The notes under the pieces: model-generated
Database searches by the model: none
The model's input: the letters and a program-made list of their open reading frames with translations, nothing else
What the model was told of the DNA's origin: nothing
Shown: positions 26,100 to 34,944 of the stretch, piece after piece
Layout: each line of letters opens with the position of its first letter
Position numbering within the stretch: the stretch's first letter is position 1
Position numbers and translations under genes: made by a program
NCBI GenBank assembly: GCA_963691715.1
Contig: OY829281.1
Location: 1,240,001 to 1,304,000, forward strand
Direction: 5' to 3'
Source of the DNA: HXMU1420-13 sp963691715
GTDB lineage: Bacteria > Bacteroidota > Rhodothermia > Balneolales > Balneolaceae
Length of the DNA: 64,000 nucleotides

Positions 26100-26209
26100 A
26101 TACGTAATTGATTTATTTCAACCTACCTAACAAAATTCTATAAGTCAATGATAAAATTGATAGTTACATTGATAAAGTATTAGATTATTTTAATATTTTA
26201 AAGGGTGAA

Positions 26210-27061
26210 TTAGTAAGCATAAAACCCACTTCCACTCTTATTACCTAGCTTCCCAGCATCTACCATTTTTACTAATAATGGACATGGGCGATATTTTGGG
26301 TCTTTGAATCCTTCATACAGCACGTTTAAAATATCTAAACAAACATCAAGCCCAATGAAGTCCGCTAGCCGAAGTGGTCCCATGGGATGTGCCATACCTA
26401 GTTTCATCACCTCATCTACATGTTCAGGAGTTGCTACTCCTTCATAAACTGCGAATATTGCTTCATTAATCATGGGCATCAAAACTCTGTTACTTACAAA
26501 TCCTGGCATATCATTTACCGGTACAGGAATTTTGTTTAATGCTTTAGAAGTAGTTTCTATAGCTTCATATACGTCATCGGAGGTCTCGAGTCCACGCACA
26601 ATCTCAACAAGCTTCATAACTGGTACAGGATTAAAGAAATGCATACCTATAAATTGCTCTGGTCTTGATGTTAATGCTGCTAATTTAGTAATCGATATGG
26701 AGGAGGTATTCGACCCAAATATAGTATGGTTTGGAGCTGATTCATCAACTACTTTCCAAACCTGAGTTTTGATTTTTAAATCCTCTGGTACGGCTTCTAT
26801 TACTAAATCTGCTTGCTTTACTCCTTCCTTTATATCCAAACAGATTGAAATGTTATTAAGTGCATTTTTTTTTGTATCTGGAGTGATTTTATCCTTACTA
26901 ACCATACGATCTAGATTTTTTGTAATGGTAGAAAGAGCACGTTCAGCATATTCTTTTTTAGTCTCTATGAGGGTTACAGAAAAGTTGTTTAATGCGAATA
27001 CATGAGCAATTCCATTCCCCATTGTTCCTCCACCAATTACAGATACATTTTTTACTTCCAT
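26210..27061 (-). CDS. 3-hydroxyacyl-CoA (3-hydroxybutyryl-CoA) dehydrogenase
   Basis: 283 residues from the ATG at 27061; the frame extends to a TTG at 27091, but the ATG start gives the canonical N-terminus MEVKNVSVIGGGTMGNGIAHVF. GGGTMG is the NAD-binding Rossmann loop, and GMHFFNPVPVMKLVEIV followed by the PGFVSNR segment holds the catalytic His-Glu region. It oxidises (S)-3-hydroxyacyl-CoA, or in reverse makes 3-hydroxybutyryl-CoA, in fatty-acid or butyrate metabolism. Single-domain length (about 280) fits HbdA/PaaH-type enzymes. A LacI-type palindrome lies 43 bases upstream, shared with the divergent acylase gene. Confidence 0.9.
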   Translation of the reverse strand: MEVKNVSVIGGGTMGNGIAHVFALNNFSVTLIETKKEYAERALSTITKNLDRMVSKDKITPDTKKNALNNISICLDIKEGVKQADLVIEAVPEDLKIKTQVWKVVDESAPNHTIFGSNTSSISITKLAALTSRPEQFIGMHFFNPVPVMKLVEIVRGLETSDDVYEAIETTSKALNKIPVPVNDMPGFVSNRVLMPMINEAIFAVYEGVATPEHVDEVMKLGMAHPMGPLRLADFIGLDVCLDILNVLYEGFKDPKYRPCPLLVKMVDAGKLGNKSGSGFYAY

Positions 27062-27103
27062 ATTTTCTTTTATGTTTGATGATTTCTTCAAATGGTATGG
27101 ACT

Positions 27104-27120
27104 TTGAAAGCGCTTTTCAA
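27104..27120. promoter_or_regulatory. LacI-family-type palindrome between divergent genes
   Basis: TTGAAAGCGCTTTTCAA has the palindromic core AAAGCGCTTT and matching TTG/CAA ends. It lies in the 171-base gap between the dehydrogenase gene (start 27061, minus) and the penicillin acylase gene (start 27233, plus), so it could control either. Confidence 0.45.
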
Positions 27121-27232
27121 CTATACATGACTAAATTTTTTTAGGATAATGAAAAATATTTAAATGTTTTTTAACCCTTTGTTCATTTGAAGCTTTGTCC
27201 CTATCCTTTACAATGATTTTAAGATACTTTTT

Positions 27233-29692
27233 ATGAATACATTTTTACGCTTATTACTCTTTTTTCTAATATTAATTATCGGTATTTCAACTCTTGCTTT
27301 CTATTGGACATTCTATAAACCACTTCCGAATTATGAAGCGGCAATAGAGATGGAGGGAATATCATCTGAAATCACCATTCACTGGGATGAGTTTGGAGTA
27401 CCCCATATTTTTGGAGACAATGATGAAGATATTTATTTCTCCATGGGTTATGTACATGCCCAAGACCGTCTTTGGCAAATGACTTTATCACAATTAGCTG
27501 CAGAAGGTCGTTTTGCTGAATTTTTTGGATCTGATTTAGTAGAATTTGACAAATATCAAAGAACGTTAGGATTCTGGAAAATTGCAGAAGACATTTTGGA
27601 GATGGAGATTAACGCTAAGGAGTTAGCTATTTTAAAATCATATTCTAACGGCGTAAATGAATTTATTGCGCAAAATAAACATAGACTTCCTGTTCAATTT
27701 GCTCTTTCTGGAATGGAACCTATGGAATGGACTCCCCAACATTCTATCGCCATAGTCCGCCTAATGGCTTGGGAATTAAACCTGAGCTGGTGGAGTGAGG
27801 TAACGTACAATTTTTTAAAAAATAAACTCTCTGAAGATCAATTCAATGAATTGATCCTTACTTGGGATAGTGATTTTCCCACTTCTTTAGACGATAATGA
27901 ATCGATCGGTTTATCAACAGCTGCTCTTTTTCCGATGCTTGAAATAGAACTAAAAAAAAGAAAGTTACTTGAAATCGAAGGCTCCCATGTTGGAAGTAAC
28001 GCTTGGGTAATTGATGGTTCTAGAACGAATACAGGGTTTCCAATTTTAGCAGGTGATCCACATTTGGGATTGGATATGCCAGGAAAATGGTACGAAATTC
28101 ACCTAAACAAAAGTGGGCAAAATGTATCTGGGGTTACCATTGCAGGATTACCAGGAATTGTGCTTGGCCAAAATGACCATATGGCGTGGTCTTTCACAAA
28201 TATAATGGCAGATGATACCGATTTTTTTCTTGAGAAAGTGGATCCTGAAGATCGAGGCAGATATGTTATTGATTCAGCAAATGTTGGTTCTGTTGCATTT
28301 CAATCTTTTGAGAAAGTACGTGAATTCATACAAGTAAAAAATGAAGATCCCGTATTATACGAATATAGGGTTACTAAAAATGGTCCGGTCATTACAGACA
28401 TATATCCAAATAAAGACCTTGTTGAAGATCAAGTGATAAGCATGAAGTGGATGGGGCACCAACTCTCTAATGAGCTTCGAACAATGTATGAAATTAACTG
28501 GGCTCAAGAATTTCAGGAATTCAAAGATGCTTTAGAATACTTTCATGTTCCTGGTCAAAATTTTATGTATGGAGATGTTGAAGGGAATATTGCAATGTTC
28601 TCTACTGCTAAATTGCCTATAAGAACGGGAAATAAGGTTGTATTAAGAAGAGGCTGGGTTCCTGATGATGATTGGAAAGGTTTTATTCCAAGAAATGAGA
28701 TGCCACATGTTATAAATCCAGACAAAGGATGGATTGCAAATGCAAATAACAAATTAACCACTGAAAATTATCCCCATTATATCGCTAGCTTTTGGGAACC
28801 ATCATCTAGGATGGAGCGAATTGTGTCGACATTATCTACAAATAATTCGATCACTATCGAGGATATGATTGAACTTCAAAATGATAGTTATTCATCTTTT
28901 GCTGCTTTTCTAACCCCCCACATTCTTGAAATCATCATTAATCAACAAGAATATGATTTTTCACTTCCAGTTTCATATTTAGAAAACTGGGATTATAAAT
29001 ACACTCAAAATTCTACAGCAGCCTCGATTTTCGACGCTTTTTTCATCAATTTTACCAAAAATACGTTGCTTGATGAATTTGGTGAAGCAGCATTCGAACA
29101 CTTTAGTAAACATGAATTAATCCCAGTGCGCACAATGACAGAATTTTTGCAAGATTCATCATCCTTTTATGATAATCTAAATACTCAGCGCATTGAAACT
29201 AAAAATGAGATTGTACTCAAATCTATGCAGGATGCTATCTTATTTTTGAGTGATTCTTTGGGAACAGAACCCTTTGAGTGGAGATGGGAACAACTACACT
29301 CAATTACCTTTAGCCCCCCATTATTTACTATGGCCGCAGAAGATCCTAATGCACCAAAAGCCTTATCAATGATAATAGATAACATATTAAGTAAAGGCCC
29401 TTTCCCAGTTCAAGGACATGGAATGAGCGTAAATAATGGACAATATACATGGACAAACCCATTTGAAATGACACTAGGTGCATCTGTACGAAGAATCATT
29501 GATCTATCAGACTTACGTTCCACTAGGTCTGTACTTCCTACCGGTCAATCTGGAAATCCGATTTCACCACATTATGGCGACCAAACTAATATGTGGCTCA
29601 ACAAACAGTATAGAATATTCTATCATGGGGAGGATATTGCAAAAAAAGCCAACGTAAACACTATGAAATTACTTCCAACTGGAACAAATTAA
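27233..29692 (+). CDS. Penicillin acylase-family Ntn hydrolase
   Basis: 819 residues with an N-terminal transmembrane or signal segment (about 5-24). The precursor is expected to self-cleave at GSNAW: Ser255 after Gly254 becomes the N-terminal nucleophile of the beta chain. AGDPHLGLDMPGKWYEIHL downstream is a conserved family block. The alpha part contains the DEFGVPHI and GYVHAQDRLWQM motifs. Members hydrolyse amide bonds of penicillins or acyl-homoserine lactones; the substrate here is open. Periplasmic. Divergent from the dehydrogenase gene. Confidence 0.9.
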   Translation: MNTFLRLLLFFLILIIGISTLAFYWTFYKPLPNYEAAIEMEGISSEITIHWDEFGVPHIFGDNDEDIYFSMGYVHAQDRLWQMTLSQLAAEGRFAEFFGSDLVEFDKYQRTLGFWKIAEDILEMEINAKELAILKSYSNGVNEFIAQNKHRLPVQFALSGMEPMEWTPQHSIAIVRLMAWELNLSWWSEVTYNFLKNKLSEDQFNELILTWDSDFPTSLDDNESIGLSTAALFPMLEIELKKRKLLEIEGSHVGSNAWVIDGSRTNTGFPILAGDPHLGLDMPGKWYEIHLNKSGQNVSGVTIAGLPGIVLGQNDHMAWSFTNIMADDTDFFLEKVDPEDRGRYVIDSANVGSVAFQSFEKVREFIQVKNEDPVLYEYRVTKNGPVITDIYPNKDLVEDQVISMKWMGHQLSNELRTMYEINWAQEFQEFKDALEYFHVPGQNFMYGDVEGNIAMFSTAKLPIRTGNKVVLRRGWVPDDDWKGFIPRNEMPHVINPDKGWIANANNKLTTENYPHYIASFWEPSSRMERIVSTLSTNNSITIEDMIELQNDSYSSFAAFLTPHILEIIINQQEYDFSLPVSYLENWDYKYTQNSTAASIFDAFFINFTKNTLLDEFGEAAFEHFSKHELIPVRTMTEFLQDSSSFYDNLNTQRIETKNEIVLKSMQDAILFLSDSLGTEPFEWRWEQLHSITFSPPLFTMAAEDPNAPKALSMIIDNILSKGPFPVQGHGMSVNNGQYTWTNPFEMTLGASVRRIIDLSDLRSTRSVLPTGQSGNPISPHYGDQTNMWLNKQYRIFYHGEDIAKKANVNTMKLLPTGTN

Positions 29693-29794
29693 TTTAACAT
29701 CCCTTTTAAAAATTATCTCAGTTTTTAACCTATTTTAAATTGGTTCATCAATCAGGTTCGTTTAATTTAGAACCGAGTTACAAATTTTTTAATT

Positions 29795-32647
29795 ATGAAC
29801 ATGCGTTCTATCCTATTTGCATCCTTAATATTTACGATTTATGGTTTAAATAAAGGACCAGAAAATGAACTAAATACCCATACAGTTAAAAAGACAGCAT
29901 TTATAGATTCTTTAATCAAACATTCAACTTTAGAGCAAAAAATTGGACAATTATTTTTTGTTCCAGTAAATGGTCAATTTTTAAGTCAGGATGATCACTC
30001 ATACAAAGAAATTTCCGATTTGATTATCAAAGATCATATTGGTGGTATTATTTTTATGCGGGGGGACATTTACGGGCAAGCAGTGCTTACAAATAAATTA
30101 CAGAATTTAACGGATATTCCATTATGGATCACCCAGGACATGGAATATGGAGCGGCAATGAGAATTTCTGGAACTACTAGGTTCACTCCAGCAATGGGGG
30201 TTGCAGCAACTGGTGATAAAAAAAATGCTTTTATTATGGGTCAAATTACGGCTCGAGAAGCTAAGGCTTTGGGCGTGCATCAAATATTTGCTCCAGTTTT
30301 AGATGTTAATAATAATCCTGATAATCCTGTGATTAATGTGAGATCATTTTCTGGAAACCCTAATATTGTTTCAGAATTTGGGATTGCGTTTATTCGGGGA
30401 GTACAGAGCGAAGGTGTAATTGCTACAGCTAAACACTTTCCTGGGCATGGTGATACTGATTCTGATTCACATTTAGAATTACCTGTATTGAATCATGATT
30501 ACAACAGACTAGATTCTGTTGAATTAATTCCATTTCGTAGAGCTATTGAGGGTGGTATTCAAAGTATTATGAGCGCACATATCTCCTTTCCAAAAATAAG
30601 CGAATATCCAGAAATTCCTGGGACACTAGATGAGAGTATATTAGGTGATATACTTATTGACTCACTTAATTTTGAAGGCGTAATCATTACAGATGGCCTT
30701 GAAATGAGTGGGATTACTAAACAATTCTCACCAGGAAGGGCTGTTGTAAGAGCATTAAACGCTGGTGCAGATATTATGTTAATTAGTCCCGATATACATA
30801 CAGCTATTTCTGAAGTAATTGCAGCGATTAATAACGGGGAAATTACCGAAGAGCGAATTAATAAGAGTTTCAGTAAAATTCTTCGATGGAAACAAGAAAT
30901 GGGCTTGTTTGAAAAAAATAATACCATTGATATACATCATCTTGATAAAATAATAAATAGCAAAGCACATCAAGCCGAAGCTGACCGAATAGCAAGAGAA
31001 TCGATTACTATATTAAAAGATCAAAATAATTTATTACCGTTAGACCCTACGAGGTATAAGAATGTATTACTGATTTCAGTTGCAGATAATGAAGAGGGTA
31101 ATACGGGTAGTTTTTTTGCTCGTTCTTTAAGGGATTATCATCCAAATGTAACTTTTAGTGTATTCGATAATCGTTCCGATGATAATGATGTCCAAAAAAT
31201 CATTCAACAAGCACAATCGGCTGATTTAATAATTATAGGTTCATTTATTAGTTTACGGTTTGCTGAGTCAATTCAACTTCCAAAAAAACATAGTGCCTTT
31301 CTAAATAAAATAATGACTCTGAACAAAAATACTGTTCTTACTATGTTTGGAAATCCTTACTTGGTTAGTGAACTAGATAAAACCGATATACACGTAATGG
31401 CATGGTCTAATCATGCAATGCAAATGAAGGCGGTTGCTCCAACACTTTTTGGAGCTGCTAATGTATCTGGAACACTTCCTATAGAAATTCCAACATTATA
31501 TGATGTGGGTGACGGGTTAAGTTTCAAACAAACTGCACTTCGATATGGAGCCCCAGAAGAAGTAGGAATTAATTCTCAAAAACTCTATCAAATAGAAGAT
31601 ATTCTTAAAGATGCAGTCCTTGATTCTGTTTTTCCAGGTGCTGTTACCGCGGTTGTAAAAGATGGAGTACTTATTTATAAACATGCAGAGGGATATCACA
31701 CTTATGATAAATTAAGAAAAGTAAAAGACACCGATATTTATGATTTAGCCTCTATCACGAAAATAGCCGCTACTACTTTAGCAGTTATGAAACTTAATTC
31801 AGATGGTCTACTTGATTTAGATGAGAAAGTAATGGCGTATATCCCTGAATTTGAAAAACCAGAAAAATCAGAGATTACAATTCGACATTTGCTGAAGCAT
31901 GAGAGTGGATTACCTGCTTTTCGCATATATGTAGATACATACCAAAAAAGAACAGAAATTATTCAAGCCATAAAAAACGAACCCCTAATTAATGAAGTTG
32001 GTAGTACCTATGTGTACAGTGATCTTGGAATGATTTTGCTTGCAGAAATTGTAGAAAAAATTTCTGGCCGCTCCATAGATTCCTTTATGAGAAAAAACTT
32101 TTACTATCCAATGGGAATGTATGGAGCTTACTTTAATCCTAAGAAAGTAAGTCGATGGTACACAAATAGAATTCCACCTACAGAGTTCGACACCATATAT
32201 AGAAATAAATTAATTAAAGCAGAAGTTAATGATGAACGATCATGGTATATGGACGGAATTTCTGGACATGCTGGTTTATTTGCTAGTGTTGATGATCTAG
32301 CAAAATTTGGAACATTGTTACTAAATGAGGGCTCCTATCTAAACAAAGAATATATAGCACCAGAGGTAATCAGAGAATTCACCACTCAACAGTCTAGCTT
32401 AAGTGGTCGAGGTTTAGGTTTTGACAGAAAAAAAGACACAGGGTTCACAACCGCTGGTCAATTAGCTAGTAATGATACATTTGGACATCTTGGCTTTACA
32501 GGTACTAGTATATGGATGGATAGAGAAAAAAATATGATTGTCATCTTATTAACCAATCGAACGTATCCTAATCGAAATTATGGAAAACGAATTAGTAAAA
32601 TTAGAGCAGCTGTTGCAGATGCTGCATTTTCGTCGCTAAATAAATAA
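29795..32647 (+). CDS. GH3 (NagZ-like) glycosidase fused to a serine beta-lactamase-type domain
   Basis: 950 residues with a short N-terminal signal. Residues ~35-400 are a GH3 catalytic domain carrying the NagZ-type loop KHFPGHGDTDSDSH (His218 as putative catalytic His), followed by a GH3 C-terminal domain to ~580. The rest is a beta-lactamase/penicillin-binding domain: SxxK at Ser653-Lys656 (ASITK), YSD at 741-743 (the YxN position) and HLGFTG near the end. GH3 NagZ enzymes release GlcNAc from peptidoglycan fragments; the fusion suggests envelope peptidoglycan recycling. The architecture is known in Bacteroidota. Two bases separate it from the deaminase gene. Confidence 0.9.
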   Translation: MNMRSILFASLIFTIYGLNKGPENELNTHTVKKTAFIDSLIKHSTLEQKIGQLFFVPVNGQFLSQDDHSYKEISDLIIKDHIGGIIFMRGDIYGQAVLTNKLQNLTDIPLWITQDMEYGAAMRISGTTRFTPAMGVAATGDKKNAFIMGQITAREAKALGVHQIFAPVLDVNNNPDNPVINVRSFSGNPNIVSEFGIAFIRGVQSEGVIATAKHFPGHGDTDSDSHLELPVLNHDYNRLDSVELIPFRRAIEGGIQSIMSAHISFPKISEYPEIPGTLDESILGDILIDSLNFEGVIITDGLEMSGITKQFSPGRAVVRALNAGADIMLISPDIHTAISEVIAAINNGEITEERINKSFSKILRWKQEMGLFEKNNTIDIHHLDKIINSKAHQAEADRIARESITILKDQNNLLPLDPTRYKNVLLISVADNEEGNTGSFFARSLRDYHPNVTFSVFDNRSDDNDVQKIIQQAQSADLIIIGSFISLRFAESIQLPKKHSAFLNKIMTLNKNTVLTMFGNPYLVSELDKTDIHVMAWSNHAMQMKAVAPTLFGAANVSGTLPIEIPTLYDVGDGLSFKQTALRYGAPEEVGINSQKLYQIEDILKDAVLDSVFPGAVTAVVKDGVLIYKHAEGYHTYDKLRKVKDTDIYDLASITKIAATTLAVMKLNSDGLLDLDEKVMAYIPEFEKPEKSEITIRHLLKHESGLPAFRIYVDTYQKRTEIIQAIKNEPLINEVGSTYVYSDLGMILLAEIVEKISGRSIDSFMRKNFYYPMGMYGAYFNPKKVSRWYTNRIPPTEFDTIYRNKLIKAEVNDERSWYMDGISGHAGLFASVDDLAKFGTLLLNEGSYLNKEYIAPEVIREFTTQQSSLSGRGLGFDRKKDTGFTTAGQLASNDTFGHLGFTGTSIWMDREKNMIVILLTNRTYPNRNYGKRISKIRAAVADAAFSSLNK

Positions 32648-32649
32648 CC

Positions 32650-33348
32650 ATGACTTGGAAAGATCTTTTAGATAAAGCATACGTCCCTTATTCAAAAATA
32701 CCTAATGCATGTATTATTCAAGGACATAAAGGTGATTACTTTTCTGGAGTTAGAATTGAAAATATATCATTTCCTTTAACAATAACTGCATTGCAAGCTG
32801 CTTGTTGTATCTGCCTAGCTTATGGACAAAGACCAATAACCATTTTTTTAAACGATGACAATAATCCACAGCTTTTATTTTGGAAACAAGAATTCAATCT
32901 TGAGGTAAGAATCGGTGAAATACCGGATAAAGTCCAATTATATTCCTATCGAGAACAACATAGTAAAGATGTATTAACTCATCTAAAACAGCTACTAAAT
33001 AATGCGGTCACACCAAATTCTCAATTTCCAGTATCTGCAATTTTAAAATCAGATACTATTTCAATTTCGGGTGTAAATGTAGAAGTTAGTGATTGGACTA
33101 AAGGGCTTTGTGCAGAACGAGTAGCAATTTGTAAAGCAATTGCTGAAGGAATTACAAATTTCAAATCCATGTCGGTTCACACACTAAAAGGTGAATTTAG
33201 CAGCCCTTGCGGCGCATGCAGGCAAGTTTTATTTGAACATTTACCACTTAGCAAAACTGAATTATTTCATGCTGATGGAACATATTCTGAACATTTTAAT
33301 GTAGATTTACTTCCTTTTAGTTTCACTTCAAGAGACTTACATAAATAA
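32650..33348 (+). CDS. Cytidine deaminase-like protein, two tandem domains, catalytic site in the C-terminal one
   Basis: 232 residues. The C-terminal half holds the zinc site of cytidine deaminases: KGLCAERVAI (Cys154 ligand, Glu156 catalytic) and SSPCGACRQVLF (Cys187, Cys190). The N-terminal ~100 residues have the same layout (YVPYSKIPNACIIQ...FPLTITALQAACCICLAYG) but without the Cys/His-Ala-Glu or PCxxC motifs, so they look like a vestigial deaminase domain. In E. coli-type two-domain deaminases the N-terminal domain is the active one, so the order is reversed here. Predicted to deaminate cytidine or deoxycytidine. Probably co-transcribed with the GH3 fusion. Confidence 0.82.
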   Translation: MTWKDLLDKAYVPYSKIPNACIIQGHKGDYFSGVRIENISFPLTITALQAACCICLAYGQRPITIFLNDDNNPQLLFWKQEFNLEVRIGEIPDKVQLYSYREQHSKDVLTHLKQLLNNAVTPNSQFPVSAILKSDTISISGVNVEVSDWTKGLCAERVAICKAIAEGITNFKSMSVHTLKGEFSSPCGACRQVLFEHLPLSKTELFHADGTYSEHFNVDLLPFSFTSRDLHK

Positions 33349-33532
33349 AAATTAATTATTTAGTGTTTTCTCTAATAAGAAGGTTAACGAACATATATTT
33401 AAATTGGGAAAACCTGATTTTTGATCCTAAAATAGGTCTTTTTTAATTTGACTCAGATGTAGCTAATCTCTAGCTTAAGCAAAGTTTCTAACTATGAAAT
33501 TTATTTAAACACAAACATAACGGAGTTATATA

Positions 33533-33709
33533 ATGAGTAGAGTAGATGATTTAAAAGGATTAGTTGATAGCGTATCAGCTGAGATGGAAAAATTCTACGA
33601 TAAAGGGAATAAAGCTGCAGGCACCCGAGCTAGAAAAGGGCTACAAGATTTAAAGAAATTAGCACAAGACATCCGTCTTGAAATTCAGGAAAAGAAAAAC
33701 GAAGGCTAA
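33533..33709 (+). CDS. Histone H1-like (Hc1-type) DNA-binding protein
   Basis: 58 residues: MSRVDDLKGLVDSV at the start, then FYDKGNKAAGTRARKGLQDLKKLAQDIRLEIQE. The DKGNKAAGTRxRKxxQDLKKLAQxIRxE block is the hallmark of the small histone H1-like proteins widespread in Bacteroidota, which bind DNA and are thought to help organise the nucleoid. Basic and helical; a GGAG ribosome-binding site lies about seven bases before the ATG. Monocistronic, with its own terminator and a roughly 180-base AT-rich upstream region. Confidence 0.9.
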   Translation: MSRVDDLKGLVDSVSAEMEKFYDKGNKAAGTRARKGLQDLKKLAQDIRLEIQEKKNEG

Positions 33710-33733
33710 TCCTGCATTTAAAATTATACTCTT

Positions 33734-33770
33734 AAGTCTCGTTTATTTGTTATAAACGAGACTTTTTTTT
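33734..33770 (+). terminator. Rho-independent terminator of the histone H1-like gene
   Basis: AAGTCTCGTTTAT pairs with ATAAACGAGACTT around a short loop, followed by eight T. It lies 25 bases after the stop codon. Confidence 0.9.
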
Positions 33771-33942
33771 GCTATTAATTTCAGGGTAGTAAATCTTGAT
33801 ACCTCTTTTTTACTAGTCTAATGAATATTTTTTAAACGATAATTCTGATTTACCGAAATTATTGCTGAATTGTAGAATATTTGATCAAATAGTCCTCACA
33901 TATTTATTTTGATAAATCTATAACCCCTCTATAAATATTCTC

Positions 33943-34875
33943 TTGAATTTGAAAACACAAAGCTTAATAAGCAGACTAATAACTTTTTATCTCTTACTTA
34001 CGGATAGAAAAAGTAAGTATCAGCTTAGGTGGTTTTATAAAAATTCGAAAAACATAAAGCCACCAAAAAGATACTTTAAACAATGTATTGTGTCCAACAA
34101 AGAAGTAAATAACCATAAAGTTTGGATTATAGAGCCTAAAGATTCTTCATTTGATCGATCCATACTTTTCTTACATGGTGGTGGATTTGCAAAAAATTTT
34201 CAGAAATATCATTGGCGCTTTATTGAACAATTGTCATTAGCAGTAAATGCAAAAATAATTGCCCCAGACTACCCTTTATTACCTAGCTCTACGTATAAAC
34301 TCACCCATCAATTTATTTTAGATTGTTATCAATATCTAAATTCAATTCTTAATATTAAGCAACTAACCGTTATCGGTGATTCAGCTGGAGCAACAATTGC
34401 ATTAAATACTGCTCAATATTTAAAAAGTAATGGAATAGACCAGCCTAAAGAATTTATTCTTCTGAGTCCTTGGTTAGATTTAACCCTAGCAAATCCTCAA
34501 ATAGATACAGTTAATGGAGTTGATCCAATTTTAGACCTACAAGTTTTACAAAAATTAGGCCATGCATTCTCAGACGATTTATCCTCAAATAATGCATTGG
34601 TTAGCCCAATTTATAGCGACTTAAGAAGAATTGCTCCTATTACTGTATATATAGGGAGTAATGATATAATGTTAGCAGATTGCAGAAAACTCAAAAATCT
34701 CTCAGCATCATTGCCTACCGTTTTTAATTATAGAGAGTTCAAAGGAATGTTTCATAATTGGATGTACTTTAATTTTCCTGAAGGTAAACACGCAAGAACA
34801 ATGATTTACGACCAGATAAAAAATAAACCCTCTGATATTGAATTAGTTATGCAAGAAAATAATTTTGGATGGTAA
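33943..34875 (+). CDS. Alpha/beta hydrolase of the hormone-sensitive lipase (GDSAG esterase) family
   Basis: 310 residues. FLHGGGF (78-82 region) is the oxyanion hole, IGDSAGA carries the nucleophile Ser147, and MFHNWMYF near the C-terminus holds the catalytic His. It should hydrolyse short acyl esters. No clear signal peptide, though residues 9-20 are hydrophobic. No ATG is available near the start; TTG at 33943 is the likely start. It lies 69 bases before the kinase gene on the same strand. Confidence 0.82.
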   Translation: MNLKTQSLISRLITFYLLLTDRKSKYQLRWFYKNSKNIKPPKRYFKQCIVSNKEVNNHKVWIIEPKDSSFDRSILFLHGGGFAKNFQKYHWRFIEQLSLAVNAKIIAPDYPLLPSSTYKLTHQFILDCYQYLNSILNIKQLTVIGDSAGATIALNTAQYLKSNGIDQPKEFILLSPWLDLTLANPQIDTVNGVDPILDLQVLQKLGHAFSDDLSSNNALVSPIYSDLRRIAPITVYIGSNDIMLADCRKLKNLSASLPTVFNYREFKGMFHNWMYFNFPEGKHARTMIYDQIKNKPSDIELVMQENNFGW

Positions 34876-34944
34876 TGTTTGGATTTGAAATACCCGATAA
34901 TTCAATTAAGTTACAGGTAGTCAGTTTTAATCTTAAACATAGTT

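Noticed and set aside
27062..27091. TTG start for the 3-hydroxyacyl-CoA dehydrogenase
   Set aside because: The canonical Rossmann N-terminus begins at the ATG at 27061, and family members start there.
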